Below are positions 8,465 to 17,011 of a stretch of 64,000 nucleotides of DNA, piece by piece (the first letter of the stretch is position 1; every line of letters begins with the position of its first letter). The stretch covers positions 432,065 to 496,064 of the forward strand of contig NZ_AUDY01000009.1 of NCBI RefSeq assembly GCF_000425705.1, read 5' to 3'. Origin of the DNA: Halobacillus kuroshimensis DSM 18393 (GTDB taxonomy: Bacteria; Bacillota; Bacilli; Bacillales; Halobacillaceae). A model generated the notes under the pieces. The model had not been told where the DNA came from. It was given only the letters and a program-made list of their open reading frames with translations, and searched no databases. Made by a program: the position numbers and the translations under genes.

Positions 8465-9487
8465 TTACATGGAATTACTGCTTTCGTCTCCGTCGGAAAA
8501 GCTGTCCACCTCATCGTCCTTAACGAGAGGGTTGGATAGGTTCAAGTGATCTTTAAGCGTTTGAGTGACGGCGGTGAGATCTTCTTCATTCACCTGATAG
8601 TACCAACCGTTACCAGTGAATCCGCCTTCACCAGCCAGCTGCATTTTATCAAATGTAAAGCCGTCCTTCTGGAGGAAATAATCTTTGAAGGAAATCATTT
8701 CATCAAAGGTCAGGTTCGTTTTCATGTTGCTGCTCACAGATGCAAGAATATCGTCGAAGTTGTTCAACCCTTTTGTGGACATCGTCTCACTGAAAATTTC
8801 CTGGATGAGCTTCATCTGGCGCTCCCCACGGGCAAGGTCGCTGTCATACTTCCTTGTTCGTGCAAGGGCCAGGGCTTCTTCGCCGTTAATCGTCTGGTAG
8901 CCTTCCTGCAGCTCTACGGCTCCCGCCGTATCCGAGCTGTTCTGCTCTGTCATATCAAAAGGAACTTCGTAGTTGATCCCGCCGATGGCATCGACAACTT
9001 CCACAAATGAATTAAAGTTCAATCGGACATAATAATCGACAGGAACATCAAGCAGCTGCTCCACCGTCTTGACGGTAGCGTCTACACCGCCGAAGGCATG
9101 GGCGTGGGCAATTTTATCCTCATAGCCGACTTCAGGGATATAGGTGAGGGAGTCCCGGGGGATGTTCAGCATCTTAATTGATCGATCATCCTGATTGAAG
9201 GTGGCCAGAACGAGGGCGTCGGAACGGGCCGGAAGTCCTTCGTCACCTGTACGCTTCTCGCTGTCATCAATGCCGATGAATAAAACAGACGTATGATCTT
9301 TGGCAGGGTTCACTTCTTCCACGCGTTTATCCGACATGCCCCTACGGTCCAGCTCTTTGTGGGATTCATCAGCGGTTTCTTTCACCTGATCGGTTAAGTA
9401 AACCGCATAGCCGGCCGCTGCTCCGACGCCGGCAAGCACGAGGAAAGCCGCTGTCCAGAGGAAGATGGTCAGCTTTTTCAGCTTCAT
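8465..9487 (-). CDS. LCP family protein, LytR-type
   Basis: A 340-residue protein with one N-terminal membrane helix (about residues 10-32) and an extracellular LCP domain. Motifs: HTSVLFIGIDDSE, GLPARSDALVLATFNQDD, LNIPRDSLTYIP, EEALALARTRKYDSDLARGERQ. The C-terminal tail is Asp/Glu/Ser-rich, fitting a haloadapted surface protein. The SD AAAGGAG lies 11 nt before ATG 9487. Gene position next to yvyE and tagO corresponds to lytR of B. subtilis, but the paralogue cannot be fixed from sequence alone. Confidence 0.9.
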   Translation of the reverse strand: MKLKKLTIFLWTAAFLVLAGVGAAAGYAVYLTDQVKETADESHKELDRRGMSDKRVEEVNPAKDHTSVLFIGIDDSEKRTGDEGLPARSDALVLATFNQDDRSIKMLNIPRDSLTYIPEVGYEDKIAHAHAFGGVDATVKTVEQLLDVPVDYYVRLNFNSFVEVVDAIGGINYEVPFDMTEQNSSDTAGAVELQEGYQTINGEEALALARTRKYDSDLARGERQMKLIQEIFSETMSTKGLNNFDDILASVSSNMKTNLTFDEMISFKDYFLQKDGFTFDKMQLAGEGGFTGNGWYYQVNEEDLTAVTQTLKDHLNLSNPLVKDDEVDSFSDGDESSNSM

Positions 9488-9503
9488 TCGTCAGTAAGCT
9501 CCT

Positions 9504-10145
9504 TTACTCCGGTGTGACGTCAAATTCTACGTAGGAGGTTCCGCCTCTTGTGATGTCCGCCTGACCGCTCGTCAAATCGACCATCCAAGCTTCGAATTCC
9601 TCTTCCAGTCCGCTTTCTACGTATATTATTAGTTCCACATTTTCGAGGTAATTAACCGTTTCAAGTGTATACGTCGAATTCCGCACTTCATTTTCCACTT
9701 TTCCAAGCAGGGTATAGTCGATTTTCACCTTGATTTCCTGCATCAGCTGCCGTTGGACGACACCTGTGGTTTGGATTGCTTCAGAAGCAGTGGATCCGTA
9801 AGCACGGATGAGTCCCCCGGCCCCCAGTTTAATGCCGCCGAAGTAACGGGTAACGACGACAGCGGTGTCCTTTAAACCACGTTTTTTCAATACTTCAAGC
9901 ATCGGTACACCGGCGGTTCCGCTCGGCTCTCCGTCATCATTCGCCTTTTGGATCAAATCGTGCTCGCCGATCATGTAAGCGGAGCAGTTATGGGTGGCAT
10001 CGCTGTGTTTCTTTTTGATTTCCTGAATAAAGGCCTGTGCTTCTTCTTCTGTTTCACAACGCTTCACATAACCGATGAAGCGGGATTTTTGTATGGTAAC
10101 TTCTTCAGAACCCTCAGGTTTTACGGTATAATATCTTTCCAGCAT
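9504..10145 (-). CDS. yvyE: YigZ/IMPACT family protein (YvyE)
   Basis: A 213-residue soluble protein of the UPF0029/IMPACT family. Conserved blocks: IQKSRFIGYVKRCETEEEA, SDATHNCSAYMIG, NDDGEPSGTAGVPMLEVL and RYFGGIKLGAGGLIRAYG. A ferredoxin-like DUF1949 domain occupies the last 70 residues. The SD AGGAGG precedes ATG 10145. Eukaryotic IMPACT acts on translational control; the bacterial role is poorly defined. The yvyE-degS divergent arrangement matches B. subtilis. Confidence 0.9.
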   Translation of the reverse strand: MLERYYTVKPEGSEEVTIQKSRFIGYVKRCETEEEAQAFIQEIKKKHSDATHNCSAYMIGEHDLIQKANDDGEPSGTAGVPMLEVLKKRGLKDTAVVVTRYFGGIKLGAGGLIRAYGSTASEAIQTTGVVQRQLMQEIKVKIDYTLLGKVENEVRNSTYTLETVNYLENVELIIYVESGLEEEFEAWMVDLTSGQADITRGGTSYVEFDVTPE

Positions 10146-10300
10146 CGTTGAAAACCTCCTAAGCTTTTATTATATCGAGGGGGGTTGAAATGGGCAAACC
10201 ATACAAATAGTAGGATTGCGGCTGAAAAGTTATACATAACCCCCATAAATGGACATGGGTCTTACGAATGATTATGTGAATATTGATGGAGGGACTTGTA

Positions 10301-11440
10301 ATGAGCGAACAGAAAACGGGGGATATTGCCCTTGACCATATCATCGATGAAATGGTGGATACAGTCACCAACAGCAAGGATGAAATCTTCGAGATCGGTG
10401 AGGGATCCCGTCAGGAATATGAAAAGCTGTACGATGAACTGCAGGAAACGAAACGCCAGGTGATCGCTTATATTGAAGAAGGCGATCAACTCGATCAGAA
10501 AGTTCGTTTTTCGCGCAAGCGTTTGTCCGAAGTAAGCAGTCAGTTCCAGAAATATTCAGAGGAAGAAATCCGCGAAGTCTATGAGAAAACCCATGCCTTG
10601 CAGATGGAACTCTCGATGAAAAGAGAAAAAGAGAAACAGCTGCGCTGCCGCAGGGATGACCTTGAGCTCAGACTCCGTCAGCTTGAGGAAACGATTGGAC
10701 GTGCGGAAGCGTTAGGCGGAAAAATTTCCGTCGTTTTGAATTACTTAACAGAAGATTTTAAGCATGTCAGCGATGCTTTGGAAACAGCGAAAGAAAAGCA
10801 GCAGTTCGGCCTGCAGATCATTGAAGCGCAGGAGGAAGAACGCCGCCGGCTCTCCAGAGAAATTCATGACGGTCCGGCGCAGATGCTGGCCAACGTGATG
10901 CTCCGTTCCGACCTTGTTGAGAGAACCTATAAGAAACGCGGCATCGAGGATGCGATGCAGGAAGTGAAAAGTGTCCGCTCCCTCGTCCGTTCTGCCCTCT
11001 ATGAAGTACGGCGGATCATTTACGATCTCCGTCCGATGGCCCTTGATGACCTTGGTTTACTTCCTACATTGAAAAAATACCTGGCGACCGTCCAGGATTA
11101 CAATGATGGACTGACCATCACCTTCGCCACGTTCGGTAAGGAAGACAGGCTGGAATCCAAATACGAAGTAGCTCTGTTCCGCCTTGTGCAGGAGGCCGTC
11201 CAAAATGCGGTCAAGCATGCCGAAGCACAGGAAATCAAAGTGAAAGTCGAAATCATGTCCACCAGTGCGATGATCATCGTGAAGGATGACGGAAAAGGTT
11301 TTGACACGAACGGGAAGAAGGAAAAATCGTTTGGCCTGATGGGGATGCGGGAGCGTGTAGAAATGCTCGAAGGCGAACTGAACATCGATTCCAGCATCGG
11401 TGAAGGGACGATAGTCACAATCCATCTGCCATTAAATTGA
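10301..11440 (+). CDS. degS: Sensor histidine kinase DegS
   Basis: A 379-residue cytoplasmic kinase without membrane segments. N-terminal sensor/coiled-coil half (about residues 30-180), then the HisKA_3 phosphoacceptor SREIHDGPAQML with His189, and a C-terminal HATPase_c domain (VQEAVQNAVKHA, DDGKGFD, FGLMGMRERVEML). ATG 10301 is chosen because GGAGGGA sits 7 nt upstream; the earlier in-frame ATGs overlap that site. It phosphorylates DegU, controlling degradative enzymes, competence and motility. A 163-nt gap separates it from degU. Confidence 0.95.
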   Translation: MSEQKTGDIALDHIIDEMVDTVTNSKDEIFEIGEGSRQEYEKLYDELQETKRQVIAYIEEGDQLDQKVRFSRKRLSEVSSQFQKYSEEEIREVYEKTHALQMELSMKREKEKQLRCRRDDLELRLRQLEETIGRAEALGGKISVVLNYLTEDFKHVSDALETAKEKQQFGLQIIEAQEEERRRLSREIHDGPAQMLANVMLRSDLVERTYKKRGIEDAMQEVKSVRSLVRSALYEVRRIIYDLRPMALDDLGLLPTLKKYLATVQDYNDGLTITFATFGKEDRLESKYEVALFRLVQEAVQNAVKHAEAQEIKVKVEIMSTSAMIIVKDDGKGFDTNGKKEKSFGLMGMRERVEMLEGELNIDSSIGEGTIVTIHLPLN

Positions 11441-11603
11441 TAATTTTGTGAAAAACTATGTAAATGGACTTAAATCGTTTATAATAGAAAGCAGGATTAG
11501 GGTGTCATTTACAAACAAACAAAAACAGAGATAGAGAGAGAACAAAGAATAGGTTAGGGGAACAAAAAACCATTCTATGTAAGAGAAACAGGAGGAAATG
11601 ACC

Positions 11604-12281
11604 ATGACGACCAGAATCGTACTGATTGACGACCATAAATTGTTCAGGGAGGGCGTAAAGAGAATCCTCGACTTCGAATCCAGTTTTGAAGTTGTAGCCG
11701 AAGGTGATGACGGGGATGCAGCACTGCGCATTGTCGAGGAACACCTGCCGGATGTAGTGTTAATGGACATTAACATGCCAAGCATGAACGGCGTAGAAGC
11801 GACAGCAGAAATTACGAAGCGGTATCCTGAAATGAAGGTCATCATCCTGTCCATTCACGATGACGAGAACTACGTCACCCACGCCTTGAAAACAGGGGCA
11901 CAGGGGTATCTGTTGAAGGAAATGGATTCCGATGCGCTCATCGATGCCATCAAAGTCGTCGGTGCTGGAGGCTCTTATCTGCATCCGAAGGTAACACACA
12001 ATCTAGTAGCGGAATACCGCCGCTTGTCTGAAAGTAAGGGAAGCAGCAGCTATCGTACGATCGAGTACCGCAAACCGCTTCATCTGCTTACCCGCCGCGA
12101 ATGCGAAGTGCTGCAGCTGTTGGCGGACGGTAACAGCAACCGCGGTGTCGCAGAGGCCTTATACATCAGTGAGAAGACCGTTAAAAACCATGTCAGCAAT
12201 ATTTTACAAAAGATGAATGTGAATGACCGTACGCAGGCGGTTGTCACGGCCATTAAAAATGGCTGGGTGGAAGTCATTTAA
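11604..12281 (+). CDS. degU: Response regulator DegU
   Basis: A 225-residue NarL/FixJ regulator: receiver domain with phosphoacceptor Asp55 (VVLMDINMP) and conserved Lys in [11 protein letters not shown], plus a C-terminal LuxR-type HTH ([15 protein letters not shown]...[16 protein letters not shown]). ATG 11604 has the SD GGAGGA at 8 nt; ATG 11598 would be only 2 nt from it. A TATAAT at about 11480 inside the degS-degU gap may allow separate degU transcription, as in B. subtilis. It partners DegS. Confidence 0.95.
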   Translation: MTTRIVLIDDHKLFREGVKRILDFESSFEVVAEGDDGDAALRIVEEHLPDVVLMDINMPSMNGVEATAEITKRYPEMKVIILSIHDDENYVTHALKTGAQGYLLKEMDSDALIDAIKVVGAGGSYLHPKVTHNLVAEYRRLSESKGSSSYRTIEYRKPLHLLTRRECEVLQLLADGNSNRGVAEALYISEKTVKNHVSNILQKMNVNDRTQAVVTAIKNGWVEVI

Positions 12282-12301
12282 CGGTAGATTTGCTCCTTAC
12301 T

Positions 12302-12333
12302 CAAGCTGTCCGGAACCTCCGGGCAGCTTTTTT
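12302..12333 (+). terminator. Terminator after degU
   Basis: AGCTGTCCGGA and TCCGGGCAGCT form a stem followed by six T. Confidence 0.85.
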
Positions 12334-12404
12334 CTTTGTCTGCATGACCGGACCTGGTACTTCATTAACCAGGACGGGGAGGCTCTCATTCAGCAAGGGT
12401 CGAA

Positions 12405-12507
12405 GGGGGACGGGGAGACTCCTGCGGGATGAGCATGCAGGGTGAGGCCCCGCAAGGCGGAGCCTGAGGAGACTCAGCGCATGTCCGCGGAAAGCGACCT
12501 GTCCCCC
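12405..12507. repeat. GC-rich intergenic repeat, GAGACTCCTGCGGGA family
   Basis: GGGGAC at the left end pairs with GTCCCC at the right end. Inside are CTCCTGCGGG, GGCCCCGC and CCGCGGAAAGCG blocks. The consensus core GAGACTCCTGCGGGA is familiar from dispersed intergenic repeats in many Bacillaceae genomes. It lies in a 401-nt gene-free stretch between degU and the DegV gene. A partial copy of the same kind is at the right window edge. Open frames through it look accidental. Confidence 0.7.
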
Positions 12508-12682
12508 GCAGAACCGAACTCCGACTTCGTTGATAAAACAAGAATGGGAGTGCCTGACATCGGACAGCTGCACAGTTTGTTGGTGCAATGGCAGCAGCCT
12601 TCATGTAAAATAGGGGAGGAGAAAAAGGAAAAATATCGTACATATAAGCATAGAGGAATTTTTTTATAAGGAGCTGGGTCGG

Positions 12683-13528
12683 ATGAAAACAGCAATCATA
12701 ACGGACAGTACGGCTTACCTTCCGAAGCAAGTAAGACAAGCCCATCACATACATATGGTTCCCCTGAACGTCATCTTTGGGGAAGAATCCTATCAAGAAG
12801 AGATTGATATCAACGCCGATGATTTTTATGACATGGTCAGGGAAGGCGGGAAGCTTCCGAAAACCTCCCAGCCGTCGATCGGCATCATGACACAAAAGCT
12901 CGAGGAACTGGCGCACAACTATGACGCCGTCATTTCCATCCACTTATCCAGCGGAATCTCCGGTACCTATCAGGCGATGATGACCGCCGGGGAAATGGTG
13001 GATGACATCGACGTCCACGTGTTTGACTCGGAAATCAGCTGCCACATGCAGGGCTTTTATGCGCTTGAGGCTTCGGATATGGCTGAGCGCGGAGCAGGTC
13101 CTGACGAAATCTTGTCCCGTCTGAAGAAAATGAAGGAAACAATGCATGCCTACTTCATGGTGGATGATTTGTCCCACCTGCAGCGTGGAGGCCGTCTGAA
13201 CGGAGCGCAGGCATTTGTCGGCAGTTTGCTTCAGGTGAAGCCGGTGCTGCACTTTGTGGATACGAAAATCGTTCCGTTTGAAAAAATCCGTACGCGTAAA
13301 AAAGCGCTGAAACGGATCCTTTCCCTGCTTGCAGAAAAAGTGGAGGATGGGGGAGAATACGAAGCAACTCTGATACACGCCAACCGTCCGGATGAAGCTG
13401 CGGAATTGAAGAAAGAAATTGAATCCCGGCACGCCAATGTCCGCGTGACATTAAGCTACTTTGGTCCGGTTATCGGCACCCACCTCGGTGAAGGAGCGAT
13501 CGGCCTTGGCTGGTACCGTCAGTCCTAA
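12683..13528 (+). CDS. DegV family fatty-acid-binding protein
   Basis: A 281-residue two-domain protein. It opens with AIITDSTAYLP and carries the DegV-typical blocks LPKTSQPSIG, SIHLSSGISGTYQAM and VDDLSHLQRGGRLNGAQAFVG. It ends in the lobe-2 motif GPVIGTHLGEGAIGLGW. DegV/FakB proteins bind fatty acids, in some species presenting them to the kinase FakA. No fakA is nearby. The SD AAGGAG lies upstream of ATG 12683. Position after degU matches B. subtilis yviA. Confidence 0.9.
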   Translation: MKTAIITDSTAYLPKQVRQAHHIHMVPLNVIFGEESYQEEIDINADDFYDMVREGGKLPKTSQPSIGIMTQKLEELAHNYDAVISIHLSSGISGTYQAMMTAGEMVDDIDVHVFDSEISCHMQGFYALEASDMAERGAGPDEILSRLKKMKETMHAYFMVDDLSHLQRGGRLNGAQAFVGSLLQVKPVLHFVDTKIVPFEKIRTRKKALKRILSLLAEKVEDGGEYEATLIHANRPDEAAELKKEIESRHANVRVTLSYFGPVIGTHLGEGAIGLGWYRQS

Positions 13529-13534
13529 GAATAC

Positions 13535-13570
13535 GAGCCTGTCTGTGAGACTCAGGCAGGCTCTATTTTT
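13535..13570 (+). terminator. Terminator after the DegV gene
   Basis: GAGCCTG pairs with CAGGCTC, followed by a T-rich run. Confidence 0.75.
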
Positions 13571-13587
13571 CTAAGGAAGGTGACGCT

Positions 13588-15003
13588 GTGCTCTCGTATT
13601 TCCAACGAAAGAAACCTCAGGACTTCTCCTGGATCCCCACCAATCCCGTTCCTCATCCGTACTTCGATCTTGCCGGTAAACTCCTCCTCCAGCATGAAAT
13701 CCCCTACAGTGAAAAACAGATGTTAACGTTGGTTACGAAACGAATTTTAACGAAAACAGAGAGTATAGAGCAGCACCTGTTTCAAAAACGCTGCCGCCGC
13801 TGCGGGAACACGCAGGCCCATTTATTTGCCGAACTCCCCCATACAACCTGTGGAAAGTCGTGCGTGTACTGCCGGAACTGCATTCAAATGGGACGTGTAT
13901 TGGAATGTGAACCGTTATATATAGGCAGCGCGAACGTACAGTGGCCTATCTATGAGGCTCCGTGTGTATGGGAGGGAACGCTTACTCCCGGCCAGCAGCG
14001 GGCGGCCGATGATTTAACCGCATTGGTTCAAAACTGCTCCGGGGAACACCTCATCTGGGCTGTCTGTGGAGCTGGGAAAACAGAAGTGCTTTTTCCTGCG
14101 ATTACAAAAGCATTGGAAACCGGCAAAAGAATCTGCCTCGCCACACCGAGAACCGACGTTGTCCGGGAGCTGCAGCCCCGGCTGCAGAAGGCTTTTCCAG
14201 CAGTCGATACAGCGGCATTGTACGGCGACAGTCCGGACAAAAACGGGCAGGCTCCATTTGTCATTGCCACCACCCACCAGCTTTTCCGATTTGCACATGC
14301 TTTTGACGTGCTCATTATCGATGAAGTCGATGCCTTTCCCTTTCACAACGACCCCACGCTGCATTTTGCAGCCAAAAGAGCGGCCAAGCGGGAGGCTGCA
14401 GTTATCTATTTAACCGCAACGCCACGAAAAGAACAAAAGCAAAGGCTCCGCCAAAAATCACTCCCCGTCACTTTCATCCCGAAACGATTCCACGGTCACC
14501 CGCTCCCTGTACCTGTGTTGAAGCTGACTCCGATGCTTCACCGTTCTTTGAATCAAGGAAAGCTTCCTCAGCATCTATTGAAAGCCATAGCAGCCCAGCA
14601 GACAACAGAGAGGCAGCTGCTGCTTTTTCTTCCTTCCATTAAAAAGGCAGAGGAAATCGCTTCTTTCTTAGAGGAAGAAGGGTATGAGGTGAAGTCGGTC
14701 CATGCCGAAGATCATCACCGGGCAGAGAAAATTCAAAGCTTCCGCAATAAAGAGTACCGGATTCTTGTTACGACAACAATCCTGGAACGGGGCGTTACCT
14801 TTCCCTCCGTCGACGTTTATGTCATTGATGCCGGTCATGTCGTCTTTGATGAAGCGGCTCTCGTTCAGATTTCCGGCCGGGCTGGAAGAAGCGCTGACGA
14901 TCCGGATGGAGAGGTGCGTTTGTACCACATCGGCAAAACGGATGAGATGCTGGACGCGGTGGAAGCCATCAAAAAGATGAACAAGCTGGGGCAGAAGCTG
15001 TGA
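13588..15003 (+). CDS. comFA: Competence DNA translocase ATPase ComFA
   Basis: A 471-residue superfamily-2 ATPase. A cysteine cluster (CRRCGNTQ ... CGKSCVYCRNC, about residues 69-95) forms the zinc site typical of ComFA. Walker A is WAVCGAGKTE, the DEAD-like box is IIDEVDAFPF, and the helicase C domain has TTTILERGVTFPSVDVYVID and QISGRAGRS. ComFA drives single-stranded DNA import through ComEC. Start GTG 13588 follows AAGGAAGG. The stop overlaps the comFC start by 4 nt. No comFB lies between the two genes. Confidence 0.95.
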   Translation: MLSYFQRKKPQDFSWIPTNPVPHPYFDLAGKLLLQHEIPYSEKQMLTLVTKRILTKTESIEQHLFQKRCRRCGNTQAHLFAELPHTTCGKSCVYCRNCIQMGRVLECEPLYIGSANVQWPIYEAPCVWEGTLTPGQQRAADDLTALVQNCSGEHLIWAVCGAGKTEVLFPAITKALETGKRICLATPRTDVVRELQPRLQKAFPAVDTAALYGDSPDKNGQAPFVIATTHQLFRFAHAFDVLIIDEVDAFPFHNDPTLHFAAKRAAKREAAVIYLTATPRKEQKQRLRQKSLPVTFIPKRFHGHPLPVPVLKLTPMLHRSLNQGKLPQHLLKAIAAQQTTERQLLLFLPSIKKAEEIASFLEEEGYEVKSVHAEDHHRAEKIQSFRNKEYRILVTTTILERGVTFPSVDVYVIDAGHVVFDEAALVQISGRAGRSADDPDGEVRLYHIGKTDEMLDAVEAIKKMNKLGQKL

Positions 15004-15662
15004 ACTGTTATCTCTGCTTTTCACCCATCGTACCGGAGGTGAACTGGACAAATTTCCTGCTGCCGGTAATCGAAAAGAAAATCTGCCGGACGTGTGAAGA
15101 AGAGCTTGAGGAGCTTCCTGCTGAACGCTGTCCGATGTGTTCAAGACCCGGAGAGGGTCTCTGCGGTGACTGCGCGCGCTGGGAAGAGACGCTTCCTGGT
15201 GTGCTTGATCAAAACGATTCGGTGTTTACGTACAATGCTTTTGCCAAAGAGCTTGTCGCCAAATGGAAATACCGCGGCGATTACGTGGCTTTGGAAGCCC
15301 TTGAAACGTTCATTAAGGAAAAATGGAATGTACTGAACCGGGATGATTATCTGACTGTCTGCGTTCCTTTGAGTTCGGAGCGGGAAAGGGAGCGCGGTTT
15401 TAATCAATCCGAGAAGATCATTGAAATGGTCGGAAAAGAACCCGCGTATCTATTTAAACGCATCCATGGGGAAAAGCAGTCAAAGCGGAATAGACGGGCG
15501 AGGCTGGAAGCGGAGAACCCATTTTCTGTTGTAAAACTGGTAGACCAGCCGGTTATCATCGTCGATGACATTTATACAACGGGAAGAACAATCCGTCACA
15601 TGGCCTCGCTGTTGAAAGAAAACGGCTGTCCAGAGGTGCGGTCATTTACAATTTTCCGATGA
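15000..15662 (+). CDS. comFC: ComFC phosphoribosyltransferase-like competence protein
   Basis: A 220-residue protein with an N-terminal zinc finger (CYLC ... CRTCEEE, CPMC ... CGDC) and a C-terminal PRTase fold with the PRPP motif VIIVDDIYTTGRTI. It starts at GTG 15000, overlapping the comFA stop, so translation is probably coupled. It is needed for transformation in naturally competent Firmicutes. Confidence 0.93.
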   Translation: MNCYLCFSPIVPEVNWTNFLLPVIEKKICRTCEEELEELPAERCPMCSRPGEGLCGDCARWEETLPGVLDQNDSVFTYNAFAKELVAKWKYRGDYVALEALETFIKEKWNVLNRDDYLTVCVPLSSERERERGFNQSEKIIEMVGKEPAYLFKRIHGEKQSKRNRRARLEAENPFSVVKLVDQPVIIVDDIYTTGRTIRHMASLLKENGCPEVRSFTIFR

Positions 15663-15737
15663 ATCTGTCTATGAGACTTTTGAATCTTATTTTTCAACCG
15701 ATATAATAAGAAAGAGAGTATAAGGGGGACCATCGAC

Positions 15738-16157
15738 ATGGGAGAATTAGCGAACTGTCCGCGCTGTAATTCAATTTTCATAAAAGGAACGGCCGTCATC
15801 TGTCAGGCATGCGTGAAAAAAGAGGAGCAGGACTTTCAGACGGTGTATACGTTTCTAAGAAAAAAATCCAACCGGACGGCTACGGTCAATGAAATTGAAG
15901 CAAAAACCGGCGTTTCCAAGAAGCAGATCAGGGAATTCGTAAAGCAGAAAAGACTTCACCCTTCTCAGTTTCCTTCCTTGGAATACGGATGTGAGAAGTG
16001 CGGCTCCCCCATTCAGGAAGGACGCATCTGTTCTGGCTGCAGCAAAGAACTCGGTAAAGAGCTGGAGCAGGTAACACGCAATGAACAATTTGCTGGTCGG
16101 ATCAAGGAGAAGGAAAAGATATATCGTAAGACTTATTACTCAGTGGGAAATGATTAA
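15738..16157 (+). CDS. yvyF: Flagellar operon zinc-ribbon protein YvyF
   Basis: A 139-residue protein with two CxxC pairs at the N-terminus (CPRC, CQAC), a central HTH-like segment (TVNEIEAKTGVSKKQIREFV) and two more pairs near the end (CEKC, CSGC). This is the family found upstream of flgM in Bacillus. The SD AAGGGGG precedes ATG 15738. A sigma-A-like promoter (TTGAAT, 16 nt, TATAAT at 15702-15707) lies just upstream, apparently starting the flagellar gene string. Biochemical role unknown. Confidence 0.85.
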   Translation: MGELANCPRCNSIFIKGTAVICQACVKKEEQDFQTVYTFLRKKSNRTATVNEIEAKTGVSKKQIREFVKQKRLHPSQFPSLEYGCEKCGSPIQEGRICSGCSKELGKELEQVTRNEQFAGRIKEKEKIYRKTYYSVGND

Positions 16158-16235
16158 TTTGGATGATGGATGGAGCGATTCCTTTTTCCGATATATAGAG
16201 TATAACGAAACGGACACGTAAGTGAGGTGTATCTA

Positions 16236-16499
16236 ATGAAAATCAATCGACCGCATCATACTCAGATGAACCCTTATCAAAAACAGTTGAATCAGCAGGC
16301 GGATGCCAAAACTCATCAGGCGAAGGATAAGCTTGAGATTTCCCCGCAGGCGAAGCAGATGCAGGAGAATGATTCGGTATCCCCGATGCGTCAGAAGCTC
16401 GTGGAACAGATCAAGCATGATGTGGAAGCGGGCAATTATCAGGTGGATGCCCAGGCATCAGCGAAAAAGATGATCGATTTCTTTTCAAACAAGGAATAA
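16236..16499 (+). CDS. flgM: Anti-sigma-D factor FlgM
   Basis: An 87-residue basic/polar protein with the FlgM pattern DKLEISPQAKQMQ in the middle and VRQKLVEQIKHDVEAGNYQVDAQASAKKMIDFF-like C-terminal helices that bind SigD. ATG 16236 is used, with GTGAGGTG as the SD; an in-frame GTG 9 nt upstream overlaps it. A CCGATAT box at 16188-16194 resembles a sigma-D -10, but no TAAA -35 is at the right spacing. Confidence 0.9.
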   Translation: MKINRPHHTQMNPYQKQLNQQADAKTHQAKDKLEISPQAKQMQENDSVSPMRQKLVEQIKHDVEAGNYQVDAQASAKKMIDFFSNKE

Positions 16500-16511
16500 A
16501 GGAGCATCACC

Positions 16512-16994
16512 ATGACGATCGGTACCATCATAACTCTAATGAACAAACTGACTCAGCTGCATAAAAGCCTGCTGACGGTATCGCACACCAAAACAGAGGC
16601 GTTGAAGCATAATGTAACGGACGAAATGCAGAAGCTGCTGCAGCAGGAGCGGAAGCATGTCCAGGCTGTGAAACAGGTGGAAAAGCAGCGGACGGAAGCA
16701 GCGGCTGAGTGGTTCAAGCAAAAGGGGCATACGGGGCAGGACGAGACTGTTTCAGCTATGCTCGAGCTTCTTTCAGGTGAGGAAAAGGAGGAACTGCAGC
16801 GTGCGTATGAAGCGCTCATCTTCGTTCTATCTGACTTGAAACAGCAGGAGGCATTGAATGCTGAGCTCATCCAACAGTCGATGCAGTTTATCAGCCTGTC
16901 TCTGAATACACTGGAGCCGTCCATCCAGTCGTTGAATTACGGAAATCAAAAGCAGGAAGCGCCGAAGCGCTCCCTGTTTGATTCGAAAGCTTAA
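16512..16994 (+). CDS. flgN: Flagellar export chaperone FlgN
   Basis: A 160-residue, almost entirely helical protein rich in Gln, Glu, Lys and Leu. It fits FlgN, the chaperone for hook-junction proteins FlgK and FlgL, which are encoded immediately downstream. The SD AAGGAG precedes ATG 16512, only 12 nt after flgM. Identification rests on position, size and helical character. Confidence 0.85.
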   Translation: MTIGTIITLMNKLTQLHKSLLTVSHTKTEALKHNVTDEMQKLLQQERKHVQAVKQVEKQRTEAAAEWFKQKGHTGQDETVSAMLELLSGEEKEELQRAYEALIFVLSDLKQQEALNAELIQQSMQFISLSLNTLEPSIQSLNYGNQKQEAPKRSLFDSKA

Positions 16995-17011
16995 ATAGAG
17001 GAGCAGCACAT

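Noticed and set aside
12223..12943. Several open frames on both strands around the 12.4-kb repeat
   Set aside because: They are products of GC-rich repeat sequence or shadows of the DegV gene, with no start signals.
16168..16194. Sigma-D promoter upstream of flgM
   Set aside because: A TCCGATAT box is present but the -35 position reads GGAT instead of TAAA, so I do not list it as a promoter.
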